Assembly (NCBI GenBank): GCA_900548215.1
Contig: URJI01000079.1
Coordinates: forward strand, 1-12,832
Source of the DNA: an uncultured Coprococcus sp.
GTDB lineage: Bacteria > Bacillota > Clostridia > Lachnospirales > Lachnospiraceae
Direction of reading: 5' to 3'
Length of the DNA stretch: 12,832 nucleotides
The translations under genes were made by a program, and so were the position numbers. The notes under the pieces are model-generated. The model searched no databases. It was given only the letters and a program-made list of their open reading frames with translations, and was not told the DNA's origin. The first letter of the stretch is position 1; each line of letters starts with the position of its first letter. This document shows positions 1-6,597 of the stretch, in pieces.

Positions 1-210
1 GGAAAATACGTTGTGTCCTGTACTGGTTTTAAAGGAGTATACATCCAATGTTTTAAGGAGCTGGTCTATCTTGGCTTTAAGCTCAAATTCCTCTGTCTTG
101 AGAGACTGTACCTGCTCAAGTTTGCTTATATATGAATCATTAAAAAAGTTCAGCAGATCCTGATTTGTGCTGCGAACAAGTTTAAGACTTTCTATAGATG
201 TGTTGTCCAT
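1..210 (-). CDS. Unknown protein, N-terminal 70 residues (partial, runs off the left edge)
   Basis: An open frame reads leftward from an ATG at 210 through 70 codons to the window edge without a stop. The start is well supported: AGGAG lies about 8 bases upstream and a near-consensus sigma-A promoter lies 27-55 bases upstream. The visible peptide begins MDNTSIESLK and is hydrophilic, with leucines and charged residues spaced like an amphipathic helix or short coiled coil (about residues 30-55). There is no signal peptide, membrane segment or recognisable catalytic motif. I do not recognise the family; the rest of the protein is needed. It is read in the same direction as trmB but has its own promoter, so it is probably a separate transcript. 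The reality of the gene is likely; its function is unknown. Confidence 0.75.
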   Translation of the reverse strand, partial: MDNTSIESLKLVRSTNQDLLNFFNDSYISKLEQVQSLKTEEFELKAKIDQLLKTLDVYSFKTSTGHNVFS

Positions 211-236
211 GACATTACTCCTTTCCCGTATTTTTC

Positions 237-265
237 ATTGTAGTATACGCAAATGTATGTGTCAA
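237..265 (-). promoter_or_regulatory. Sigma-A promoter for the left-edge gene
   Basis: On the minus strand TTGACA (265-260) and TACAAT (242-237) are separated by exactly 17 bases. This is a perfect -35 box and a 5/6 -10 box. Transcription would start near 230, giving a leader of about 20 bases that holds the AGGAG ribosome binding site of the gene starting at 210. Confidence 0.8.
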
Positions 266-422
266 CAAATGAGATAAAAAAGTATAGTTGAAAATACATT
301 AATATAGAAGAAACACATATACTTATAATCTAATTATGTTATTAACTTATACAATGCCATTCTTCAGCGCATCATTGGTTGGAATTCAACTATCATGAGA
401 TGTCTGATATAGCGTGATGTTT

Positions 423-1070
423 TTATTTTTTATTTCTATAAGCCACCAATCTATTGATAGGGGTTCCCATTGCGGAGAATTTTGTCTCGTATTCCGTCAT
501 GATATTGCCTTCGTTATATTCTGAGTGGTGAAGGTCATAGGTGTAGTTCTCCAGAATCCATCCTGCTTCAGGTACCTGTTCAAGTGAAAAATCAAATAAC
601 CCACGGTTATCAGTTTTAAAAATAACTCTGCCTTCAGGTGCAAGAAACTGATCATATAATCCAAGAAAATGAGTGGATGTGAGACGGCGTTTTGCATGTC
701 TGTCTTTTGGCCATGGATCTGAAAAATTCAGATATATGCGGTCAACCTCATCTTTGTCAAATACATCTGTAATGTACTCTGCGTCCATTCTGATAAAGAA
801 CAGATTTTGAAGATCCGGTTCCTGTTCTCTTTTTTCGATTGCTCTTACAAGTACGCTGGAATATTTTTCTATTCCAAGATAGTTGATGTCTGGATTTCGC
901 CTGGCAAGTTCCATGATGAACTGACCTTTTCCCATTCCTATCTCTATATGTATGGGATTGTCATTGCCAAAAAAACTATGCCAGTGCCCTTTTATAGAAG
1001 TTTCTTCGTGGACAACATAATCATTTGCCGCAATAGTTTCTCTAGATCCCTTAACATTTCTAAGTCTCAT
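423..1070 (-). CDS. trmB: tRNA (guanine-N7-)-methyltransferase TrmB
   Basis: TrmB transfers a methyl group from S-adenosylmethionine to N7 of G46 in the variable loop of tRNAs. The 215-residue protein has the expected family length and signatures: SAM-binding motif I IEIGMGKGQF (42-51), the acidic LGIEKY (65-70), the hallmark NFSDPWPKDRHAKRRL (115-130), FKTDNRGLF (151-159) and GNIMTEYETKF (188-198). Start choice: an ATG at 1082 gives four more residues but has no ribosome binding site. The ATG at 1070 has GGAG six bases upstream, formed by the codons just after the upstream ATG, and gives the usual MRxR N-terminus. A promoter with a dyad over its -10 box lies at 1119-1147. No intrinsic terminator is obvious after the stop. 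The neighbouring tRNA-Lys carries G at position 46 and is a plausible substrate, though adjacency may be chance. Confidence 0.95.
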   Translation of the reverse strand: MRLRNVKGSRETIAANDYVVHEETSIKGHWHSFFGNDNPIHIEIGMGKGQFIMELARRNPDINYLGIEKYSSVLVRAIEKREQEPDLQNLFFIRMDAEYITDVFDKDEVDRIYLNFSDPWPKDRHAKRRLTSTHFLGLYDQFLAPEGRVIFKTDNRGLFDFSLEQVPEAGWILENYTYDLHHSEYNEGNIMTEYETKFSAMGTPINRLVAYRNKK

Positions 1071-1109
1071 AGTAATCTCCATTTATTAATGAAATAATCT
1101 GATTTTAAA

Positions 1110-1130
1110 CTATGTTTTATAATAACATAG
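1110..1130. repeat. Inverted repeat covering the trmB -10 box
   Basis: CTATGTT (1110-1116) and AACATAG (1124-1130) form a perfect 7-bp dyad with a 7-base centre that contains most of the -10 box. A 12-base copy of the left half in the opposite orientation, TATAAAACATAG, recurs at 1182-1193, upstream of the -35 box. The arrangement resembles an operator, but the sequence is A/T-rich and no regulator is known. Confidence 0.4.
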
Positions 1131-1147
1131 CAAAAAATGATATTCAA
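1119..1147 (-). promoter_or_regulatory. Promoter of trmB
   Basis: On the minus strand TTGAAT (1147-1142) and TATTAT (1124-1119) are 17 bases apart, matching the sigma-A consensus at 4/6 and 5/6. The predicted start is near 1112, leaving a leader of about 40 bases. The -10 box lies in the middle of an inverted repeat (1110-1130). Confidence 0.6.
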
Positions 1148-1237
1148 ACAAAATGGCTTAAATCCATGGTAAAATACTATTTATAAAACATAGTAATGAG
1201 CAATATAAAATTTTTTTGAAAAAAATAAAAAAAACAC

Positions 1238-1266
1238 TTGCATTATTTCTGAATATGTTATATACT
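1238..1266 (+). promoter_or_regulatory. Promoter of tRNA-Lys
   Basis: TTGCAT (1238-1243) and TATACT (1261-1266) are separated by 17 bases. The predicted start is near 1273, about 38 bases before the mature tRNA 5' end, so a 5' leader must be removed by RNase P. Confidence 0.7.
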
Positions 1267-1310
1267 CCATATTGTTGTGACGGAGACAACACAACAAACC
1301 AATAAAACAC

Positions 1311-1383
1311 GGGCCGCTAGCTCATTTGGTAGAGCACCTGACTCTTAATCAGGGTGTGCGGGGTTCGAGCCCCCGGCGGCCCA
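1311..1383 (+). tRNA. tRNA-Lys (anticodon CTT)
   Basis: A complete cloverleaf of 73 bases. The acceptor stem is 1311-1317 with 1376-1382, the D stem 1320-1323 with 1332-1335, the anticodon stem 1337-1341 with 1349-1353, and the T stem 1359-1363 with 1371-1375. The seven-base anticodon loop CTCTTAA places CTT at 1344-1346, which reads the lysine codon AAG. The discriminator is A and no CCA is encoded. The T loop TTCGAGC and the D loop G18-G19 are normal. The five-base variable region (1354-1358) has G at position 46, the target of TrmB. Position 15 is T and position 48 is G, an unusual Levitt pair. Confidence 0.96.
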
Positions 1384-1518
1384 CTTCAAGATGGATTGAC
1401 TGCAATTAGTTGTGGCTGGTCCATTTTCTTTGTGTATAGGTATTATAATTATATCAATACAATTTATGTCACAATATGACTTACACATGATATGTTTATA
1501 AATCATATAAATATGTAG

Positions 1519-1567
1519 AAATATAAAAACTGTGATAGAAGCAGGTTCTATCACAGTTTTTATATTT
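1519..1567. terminator. Bidirectional intrinsic terminator
   Basis: A perfect 22-bp inverted repeat (1519-1540 with 1546-1567) with a five-base loop. The base of the stem is A-rich on the left and T-rich on the right, so both strands give a hairpin followed by a U-tract. It sits between the tRNA-Lys gene and the converging radical SAM gene and can end both transcripts. Confidence 0.9.
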
Positions 1568-1629
1568 TGACTTATAATGACTTATAACCATTATTTTTAT
1601 ATATTTATAATCTTATATATGATTCCAGA

Positions 1630-2544
1630 TCACACACCTTCATTGTCAAATGCCGGTATAAAACTCTCACTGGCTGTCTCACCTTCCTGTATAAATCCAT
1701 TTTCAACACCGATATCTATAGCGTAGTCTACCAGCTCGTCGTATTCTGCTGCTGTGAGTTTGCGGTTAAGCTCAGGATATTTGTCAGCGATGCCGGGCAT
1801 AGGAGTGTATTGATTCATTATGCTAAGATAGATCGAATCACCATATGTATCATATAGATACGTTATGACAGCCTTTGAGTCTTCCATGCAGCCTGGAAGC
1901 TGCAGATGCCTGACGATAACTCCTTTTTGCATGATTCCATCGCCGTTGAAATACATATGAGAACCGCCGCATTGTCTGACCATTTCAGCAATGGATTCTT
2001 TTGCGTGGTCAGAATAGTCGGGGGCGTTACTGTATCTGGATGAAAGTATAGATGACATAAATTTGAAATCCGGTAGATATACATCGATATAGCCATCAAG
2101 TGAGCTGATCATATCCTTTGTCTCGTAGCCGCTGCAGTTATATACAAATGGCAGATCAAATCCTCTGTGCCTGGCCATATCAATGGACGTAAGTATCTGA
2201 GGAATATAGTGGTCTGGAGTCACAAGATTGATATTGTTTGCACCTTTGTCTTTAAGTTCAAAGAATATGTTACAGAGTCTTTCTGCTGTTATATCTTTTC
2301 CTGCAACTCCGTCTGAGATATCTCTGTTCTGGCAGAAACAGCATCCCAGGGCACAGCCTGAGAAGAAGACTGCACCTGAGCCGTTTTCACCTGAGATGCA
2401 GGGTTCCTCCCACATATGCAGGGCAGCTCTGGACACCCTTAGCTTGTCGGATGTATGACAGGCTCCCTTGTACCCCAGAAGGCGGTTTACACCACATTTT
2501 CTTGGACACAATATGCATTTTTCGAATATCTTCTGAATATCCAT
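1630..2544 (-). CDS. Radical SAM protein, PflA-like (COG1313 type)
   Basis: Members of this family are annotated as putative pyruvate formate-lyase activating enzymes (PflX-like), but their substrate is not established. The 304-residue protein has the radical SAM cluster motif CALGCCFC (C64, C68, C71; CX3CX2C), which ligates the [4Fe-4S] cluster that cleaves S-adenosylmethionine. Before it lies a family-specific Cys set, C10, C13, C17 and C29, with spacing suited to another metal or Fe-S site. The C-terminus ends FIPAFDNEGV, which I associate with this family. The start ATG at 2544 has AAGGAG eight bases upstream. It follows the Mrp gene by 24 bases on the same strand, so the two are almost certainly co-transcribed, with Mrp as a possible cluster donor (inference). 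Transcription would end at the perfect hairpin at 1519-1567. The family call is firm; the reaction is unknown. Confidence 0.88.
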   Translation of the reverse strand: MDIQKIFEKCILCPRKCGVNRLLGYKGACHTSDKLRVSRAALHMWEEPCISGENGSGAVFFSGCALGCCFCQNRDISDGVAGKDITAERLCNIFFELKDKGANNINLVTPDHYIPQILTSIDMARHRGFDLPFVYNCSGYETKDMISSLDGYIDVYLPDFKFMSSILSSRYSNAPDYSDHAKESIAEMVRQCGGSHMYFNGDGIMQKGVIVRHLQLPGCMEDSKAVITYLYDTYGDSIYLSIMNQYTPMPGIADKYPELNRKLTAAEYDELVDYAIDIGVENGFIQEGETASESFIPAFDNEGV

Positions 2545-2568
2545 GAAAACTTCTCCTTATTTTGGAAC

Positions 2569-3414
2569 TTACAGGGCGTCCGGGTCAAATGTGCTGATCA
2601 GGTCTGCCATCTCCTGGAGGTCTTTGTTATCTGCCATCTCCTCTATGCGGCCGTGATCCATGAGATCTGCAAGATCCGGGTTGATAGGGAGACGTATGGC
2701 GTTTCCTATATATAATTCCTTCATGACTTCCTCAAGTCTGCTGTGTCCAAATATATAGTGCTTACTGCTGCAGTTTGGACATATAAAGTATGACATGTTT
2801 TCAACCATTCCGATGACTGGGATGTTCATGCTGTCTGCCATGTGGACAGCTTTGCCTACGATGACCGAGACAAGATCCTGTGGTGTGGTGACAACGACTA
2901 CTCCGTCTATAGGGATAGACTGGAAGATCGTGAGTGGAACATCGCCGGTTCCAGGTGGGCAGTCGATAAACATATAATCGATATCTCCCCAGATTATGTC
3001 TGAGTAGAATTGTTTTACTGAATTTGCAATTATCGGGCCTCTCCAGAGAACAGGGGTTGTCTCACTGTCCAGAAGAAGATTTACGGACATGATCTTGATA
3101 CCTGTGGATGTCTCGTCAGGATACAGGTAGTCTCCTTCAGCTTCCGGCATTTTGTGTGTGCCAAATGCCTTGGGAATGGAAGGCCCTGTAATGTCTGCAT
3201 CCAGAATGGCTGTCTTGAATCCCATGCGCTGCATGAGAACTGCAAGCTGGCAGGTGACGGAGGATTTGCCGACGCCTCCCTTGCCGCTTATCACAGCAAT
3301 GATATGTTTTATATGTGAGCCAGGATGAGGCTTGATGATAAGGCTCTGTGGCTCTGTTCTGCTTGAGCAGTTCTGACCGCAGCTGCTGCAGTTGTGTGTA
3401 CAGTTGTCTGACAT
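2569..3414 (-). CDS. mrp: Mrp/NBP35-family Fe-S carrier P-loop ATPase
   Basis: Mrp/ApbC/NBP35 proteins are cytosolic dimeric ATPases that bind and hand over [4Fe-4S] clusters. The 281-residue protein shows the deviant Walker A GKGGVGKS (44-51), DADITGPSIPK (72-82), the Walker B-like segment MFIDCPPGTGD (148-158), and the cluster-bridging CPNC (C212, C215). Its N-terminus carries an extra Cys group, C5, C9, C12 and C16 (CX3CX2CX3C), analogous to the N-terminal ferredoxin-like site of eukaryotic NBP35. Start choice: a TTG at 3426 would add four residues, but the ATG at 3414 has GGAG six bases upstream and gives MSDNC. It is the first gene of a two-gene unit with the radical SAM gene and has its own promoter (3488-3517), divergent from pepD. 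The fold and Fe-S role are well supported; the client proteins are unknown. Confidence 0.93.
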   Translation of the reverse strand: MSDNCTHNCSSCGQNCSSRTEPQSLIIKPHPGSHIKHIIAVISGKGGVGKSSVTCQLAVLMQRMGFKTAILDADITGPSIPKAFGTHKMPEAEGDYLYPDETSTGIKIMSVNLLLDSETTPVLWRGPIIANSVKQFYSDIIWGDIDYMFIDCPPGTGDVPLTIFQSIPIDGVVVVTTPQDLVSVIVGKAVHMADSMNIPVIGMVENMSYFICPNCSSKHYIFGHSRLEEVMKELYIGNAIRLPINPDLADLMDHGRIEEMADNKDLQEMADLISTFDPDAL

Positions 3415-3487
3415 ATAACTCTCCAATCTTCCACCGACAGAATTTTCATGACGGCGGTATAAAAATTACGCATTTGCGTTACTTAAT

Positions 3488-3517
3488 ATTATATATCATG
3501 TAAGTTGTGTAAATCAA
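3488..3517 (-). promoter_or_regulatory. Promoter of the mrp-radical SAM unit
   Basis: On the minus strand TTGATT (3517-3512) and a perfect TATAAT (3493-3488) are 18 bases apart. The predicted start near 3481 directly precedes a small inverted repeat, ACGCA-TT-TGCGT (3468-3479), which could be an operator or simply a leader hairpin. The leader is about 65 bases. Confidence 0.6.
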
Positions 3518-3587
3518 TGAAAGCAAAGGCACTATTAAATTTACTAGTAAAATCAAAGTGGTAAAAAGTAGTTAATATATGCACAGG

Positions 3588-3617
3588 TTGAAAAAGTGTT
3601 GTTGTGTGGGATATACT
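3588..3617 (+). promoter_or_regulatory. Promoter of pepD
   Basis: TTGAAA (3588-3593) and TATACT (3612-3617) are 18 bases apart, each matching the sigma-A consensus at 5/6. The predicted start near 3624 leaves a leader of about 29 bases with AGGAGG seven bases before the ATG. Confidence 0.65.
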
Positions 3618-3652
3618 TAAAATAATATGTTGAGTAAGCAGGAGGTTTTATT

Positions 3653-5110
3653 ATGGGAGTTTTATCCGGACTTCAGCCAGAAGGCGTTTTTAAATTTTTT
3701 GAGGAAATATGCGGGATACCACATGGGTCTTCGGACACAAAGAGGATAAGTGATTACCTGGTTCGTTTTGCGGGGGACAGGAATCTGAGATATATACAGG
3801 ATGAGAAGAACAATGTGATCATCTTCAAGGATGGGACGCCGGGATATGAGAACAGTGCGCCCGTCATGATTCAGGGGCATATGGACATGGTGTGCGAGAA
3901 GGACCATGATTGTGAAATAGATTTTTCAAAAGACGGACTGCGTCTTAAACTGGAAGATGGAGTGGTCTCTGCTGATGGGACAACTCTTGGCGGAGATGAC
4001 GGAATTGCCGTGGCATTTGCGCTGGCAATAATGGATGACGATAATATATCGCATCCTCCTCTTGAGTGCGTGTTTACTGTGGATGAGGAGATCGGAATGC
4101 TGGGCGCGGCTGCCCTCGACTGCAGCGAACTGAAGTCAAAGACTATGTTGAATCTTGATTCGGAGGATGAGGGATATCTTCTGGTATCCTGCGCAGGCGG
4201 CGCATGTGCTATATGTCATATTCCTGTTGAGTACGAAGATATTGCTGCCAGAGATTTGCTTATGGCAAAGGTCACTGTGACCGGTCTTGTGGGCGGACAT
4301 TCCGGCGTTGAGATCAACAAGCAGCGTGCGAATGCAGACAAACAGCTTGCAAGACTATTATACATAGTAGGAAGAGATGTGGATTTCAGACTTATATCTG
4401 TGGATGGAGGTTTAAAGGACAACGCAATTCCTAAGCAGGCGACAGCAATTGTGGGGATAACTGCTGAGAATGTGGATAACTTTACGGCAGCGGTGGAAAA
4501 GATTCGCAAAGTGATGAAGCATGAATTTGAGGCTACGGATCCTGAATTGGAAGTGCTGATCGATATAAGTGAGAATGCGGATAGGCGGGTCATGACAGAT
4601 GCATCTAAAGACAGAGTTATATCAAGCCTGATGCTTATGCCAAATGGAGTTCAGAAGATGAGCAATGATATAGAGGGACTTGTTCAGACATCTCTCAATC
4701 TGGGAATTCTTCATACGTCGGCAAATAAGGTGACGGCAAGCTTCTCTGTGAGGAGCAGCGTGAGGTCTGAGAAAGAGAATCTGATATCGCAGCTTGAATG
4801 TCTGATGTCTGTGGCTGGTGGAAGTCTTGAAATCCAGGGAGATTATCCAGCGTGGGAGTACAGACATGATTCTCCTCTCAGAGATATTATGGTGGATGTG
4901 TTTGAAGAGCAGTATGGAAGAAAGCCTGTTATACAGGCGCTTCACGCCGGAGTGGAGTGTGGTCTTTTTGCTGGTAAGCTGCCTGGTCTGGACTGCGTAT
5001 CATTTGGCCCGGATATGAAAAATATCCATACCATCAGGGAGTCTATGGATGTTGTCAGTGTACAGAGAACATGGAGGTATACACTGGGTATACTTGAGAA
5101 ATTGAAGTAA
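3653..5110 (+). CDS. pepD: Aminoacyl-histidine dipeptidase (peptidase M20 family, PepD-like)
   Basis: A cytosolic zinc dipeptidase that splits Xaa-His (carnosine-type) and other dipeptides in amino acid salvage. The 485-residue length is that of classic PepD. The metal-site residues fall in the expected order and spacing: H76 and D78 in GHMDMV, D115 in LGGDDG, E145/E146 in VDEEIG, D169 in LNLDSEDEG, and H459 in NIHT. H215 in GGHSG belongs to the dimerisation (lid) domain, which interrupts the catalytic domain. HAGVECGLF (431-439) is another family signature. All key residues are present, so the enzyme should be active. The ATG has AGGAGG seven bases upstream. The gene is followed after 35 bases by a membrane EIIC-like gene on the same strand with no terminator between, so the two probably form an operon. 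Exact dipeptide preference cannot be read from sequence. Confidence 0.95.
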   Translation: MGVLSGLQPEGVFKFFEEICGIPHGSSDTKRISDYLVRFAGDRNLRYIQDEKNNVIIFKDGTPGYENSAPVMIQGHMDMVCEKDHDCEIDFSKDGLRLKLEDGVVSADGTTLGGDDGIAVAFALAIMDDDNISHPPLECVFTVDEEIGMLGAAALDCSELKSKTMLNLDSEDEGYLLVSCAGGACAICHIPVEYEDIAARDLLMAKVTVTGLVGGHSGVEINKQRANADKQLARLLYIVGRDVDFRLISVDGGLKDNAIPKQATAIVGITAENVDNFTAAVEKIRKVMKHEFEATDPELEVLIDISENADRRVMTDASKDRVISSLMLMPNGVQKMSNDIEGLVQTSLNLGILHTSANKVTASFSVRSSVRSEKENLISQLECLMSVAGGSLEIQGDYPAWEYRHDSPLRDIMVDVFEEQYGRKPVIQALHAGVECGLFAGKLPGLDCVSFGPDMKNIHTIRESMDVVSVQRTWRYTLGILEKLK

Positions 5111-5145
5111 TTGACAGCAGTATAATTTCAATAAGGAGAAGAATG

Positions 5146-6237
5146 ATGGAAAAGGTAAAAGGATTCTTGAAGAAGAAGGACATCGTGTTCAGTGTCAAGA
5201 GATACGGAATAGATGCCCTGGGTGCCATGGCACAGGGATTGTTCTGTACTCTGCTGATCGGAACTATATTGAACACACTTGGCAATCAGTTTGGTGTAGG
5301 ATTTCTCAAAGCGGTTGTTGCGACAGTGAATGGAACAGATTATACAGTTGGAGGTCTCGCTTCTGCTATGGCAGGGCCTGCGATGGCGGTGGCTATAGGA
5401 TATGCACTTAATGCCCCACAGCTCGTATTGTTCTCACTGATAACAGTTGGATTTGCAGCAAATGCCCTGGGCGGCGCAGGTGGTCCTCTGGCAGTTTATT
5501 TTATTGCTGTTATCGCAACTGAGCTTGGAAAGGTTGTCTCAAAGGAGACAAAGATAGATATACTGGTTACACCTCTTGTAACAATCGGAAGTGGTGTGGC
5601 TGTGTCTGCTCTTCTTGCACCTACACTTGGTGCTATAGCCATGAAGGTCGGAGACCTCATCATGTTGGCTACAAACCTTCAGCCGTTCTGGATGGGTATT
5701 GCTGTATCAGTTCTCGTCGGTGTGGCTCTTACACTTCCTATATCATCCGCTGCGATATGCGCAGCATTCGGACTTACAGGACTGGCCGGTGGTGCTGCTG
5801 TGGCGGGCTGTTGTGCACAGATGGTTGGCTTTGCGGTTATGTCATTCAGAGAGAATAAGTGGGGCGGACTGGTTTCACAGGGAATCGGAACATCAATGCT
5901 CCAGATGGGCAACATCATAAAGAACCCAAGAATCTGGATCGCGCCTATAGTTACATCTGCGATCACAGGCCCTCTTGCAACATGTCTGTTCAAGCTTCAG
6001 ATGAACGGAACTCCTGTATCATCAGGTATGGGTACATGCGGTCTGGTAGGACAGATAGGAGTATACACAGGCTGGATGAATGATATCGAGGCGGGAACCA
6101 AGACAGCAGTTACAGCTATAGACTGGATTGGACTTATACTCATCTCATTTGTACTTCCTGCAGTTCTCTGCCCACTCATCAATATGGTCGTTATAAAGCT
6201 TGGATGGGTTAAGGATGGAGATATGACTTTGTCATAG
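5146..6237 (+). CDS. PTS-type EIIC membrane protein (PTS_EIIC_2 family, orphan)
   Basis: An integral membrane protein of 363 residues, almost entirely hydrophobic and Gly/Ala-rich, with about ten membrane-spanning stretches. It resembles the PTS_EIIC_2 family (PF13303 by recollection), which is related to sugar-transporting EIIC subunits of the phosphotransferase system. Typical elements are GIDALGAMAQGLFCTLLIG near the N-terminus, the Gly-rich ANALGGAGGPLAVY, LPISSAAICAAFGLTGLAGG in the middle and NPRIWIAPIVTSAITGP towards the end. No EIIA or EIIB domain is fused or adjacent, so phosphoryl transfer would need partners elsewhere or does not occur. Two ATGs (5143, 5146) are in frame. AAGGAG lies four bases before the first and seven before the second, so I prefer 5146. 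It follows pepD by 35 bases and ends at a strong terminator. Substrate unknown; the pairing with a dipeptidase is suggestive only. Confidence 0.85.
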   Translation: MEKVKGFLKKKDIVFSVKRYGIDALGAMAQGLFCTLLIGTILNTLGNQFGVGFLKAVVATVNGTDYTVGGLASAMAGPAMAVAIGYALNAPQLVLFSLITVGFAANALGGAGGPLAVYFIAVIATELGKVVSKETKIDILVTPLVTIGSGVAVSALLAPTLGAIAMKVGDLIMLATNLQPFWMGIAVSVLVGVALTLPISSAAICAAFGLTGLAGGAAVAGCCAQMVGFAVMSFRENKWGGLVSQGIGTSMLQMGNIIKNPRIWIAPIVTSAITGPLATCLFKLQMNGTPVSSGMGTCGLVGQIGVYTGWMNDIEAGTKTAVTAIDWIGLILISFVLPAVLCPLINMVVIKLGWVKDGDMTLS

Positions 6238-6278
6238 GAATAGTAAAAGCATATAAAATTATCACTTATTTTATTTTT

Positions 6279-6331
6279 ACAAGCCTAAAAGATACAAATT
6301 TACAGATTTTGTATCTTTTGGGCTTGTTTTT
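6279..6331 (+). terminator. Intrinsic terminator after the pepD-EIIC unit
   Basis: A 20-bp stem (6279-6298 with 6308-6327) with a single G-U wobble and a nine-base loop, followed by a run of T from 6327. It lies 41 bases after the EIIC stop codon. Confidence 0.9.
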
Positions 6332-6355
6332 GTTCAAAAAGATAAAAATTTTTTC

Positions 6356-6469
6356 TAAAACTGTGATTTTGAGATAAGTGAGGAGGATATGGAGGCTCTT
6401 AAGAACTTTAAGAAGATAGAGAGCTATGGTGCCAGCAGTGGATTCCCTGTATATGGTGGACGCATATAA
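6356..6469 (+). pseudogene. 3' remnant of a probable aldo/keto reductase gene
   Basis: Between the EIIC terminator and the lipoprotein promoter an open stretch bounded by TAA (6356-6358) and TAA (6467-6469) encodes 36 residues. It begins NCDFEISEEDMEALKNF and ends SGFPVYGGRI. The pattern DFE(I/L)S-EEDM-AL matches the C-terminal helix of aldo/keto reductases, where it directly follows the catalytic barrel. The rest of the enzyme (about 250 residues) is missing: the sequence upstream is A/T-rich, full of stops, and only about 25 bases separate the remnant from the EIIC terminator. The internal ATG at 6389 has AGGAGG only two bases away, so a functional 26-residue peptide is unlikely but not excluded. 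I read it as the scar of a deletion or recombination. The family assignment rests on a short motif. Confidence 0.5.
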
Positions 6470-6527
6470 AACTCAGTAAAATCAAGACCTGCAACCATCG
6501 GTTGCGAGATCTGCAACTACAATTAGC

Positions 6528-6555
6528 TTGAATGATACAGGCATTTTCTTATAAT
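6528..6555 (+). promoter_or_regulatory. Promoter of the lipoprotein gene
   Basis: TTGAAT (6528-6533) and a perfect TATAAT (6550-6555) are 16 bases apart. The predicted start near 6562 leaves a leader of about 36 bases with AGGAGG at 6581-6586. Confidence 0.6.
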
Positions 6556-6597
6556 GAAGTCACTGCAAAATTAAACATTCAGGAGGAAATGAGTATT

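Larger units (their letters stand above)
6238..6597. other. Gene-poor spacer of 360 bases between EIIC and the lipoprotein gene
   Basis: The spacer holds, in order, the EIIC terminator (6279-6331), the aldo/keto reductase remnant (6356-6469), a small hairpin GCAACC-ATC-GGTTGC (6491-6505) without a T-run, the lipoprotein promoter (6528-6555) and its ribosome binding site (6581-6586). No other gene is supported. An in-frame ATG at 6532 lies upstream of the predicted transcription start and is not a plausible start for the lipoprotein. Confidence 0.7.

Noticed and set aside
266..422. Possible small gene or terminator after trmB
   Set aside because: Only short frames without ribosome binding sites and weak, A/T-rich repeats such as GTTGGAATTCAAC; nothing that meets the form of a terminator.
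1071..1082. Upstream ATG of trmB
   Set aside because: No ribosome binding site before it, and its own second and third codons supply the GGAG that serves the ATG at 1070.
2228..2715. Plus-strand open frames opposite the radical SAM and Mrp genes
   Set aside because: Shadow frames of two strongly conserved genes; no promoter, ribosome binding site or recognisable protein motif.
3415..3426. TTG start adding four residues to Mrp
   Set aside because: A rare start codon with the GGAG site downstream of it; the ATG at 3414 has correct spacing.
246..3479. Shared ACGCAAATG word near the left-edge promoter (246-254) and the mrp leader (3468-3479)
   Set aside because: Nine bases, in different positions relative to the promoters, and palindromic only at the mrp site; best taken as coincidence.
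6389..6469. A real 26-residue small protein starting at ATG 6389
   Set aside because: AGGAGG is only two bases before the ATG, and the reading frame continues upstream of it into residues that match the same enzyme C-terminus, which fits a gene remnant better.
6532..6597. Upstream start for the lipoprotein (22 more residues)
   Set aside because: The ATG at 6532 lies inside the predicted promoter (TTGAAT 6528, TATAAT 6550), has no ribosome binding site, and would bury the signal peptide.
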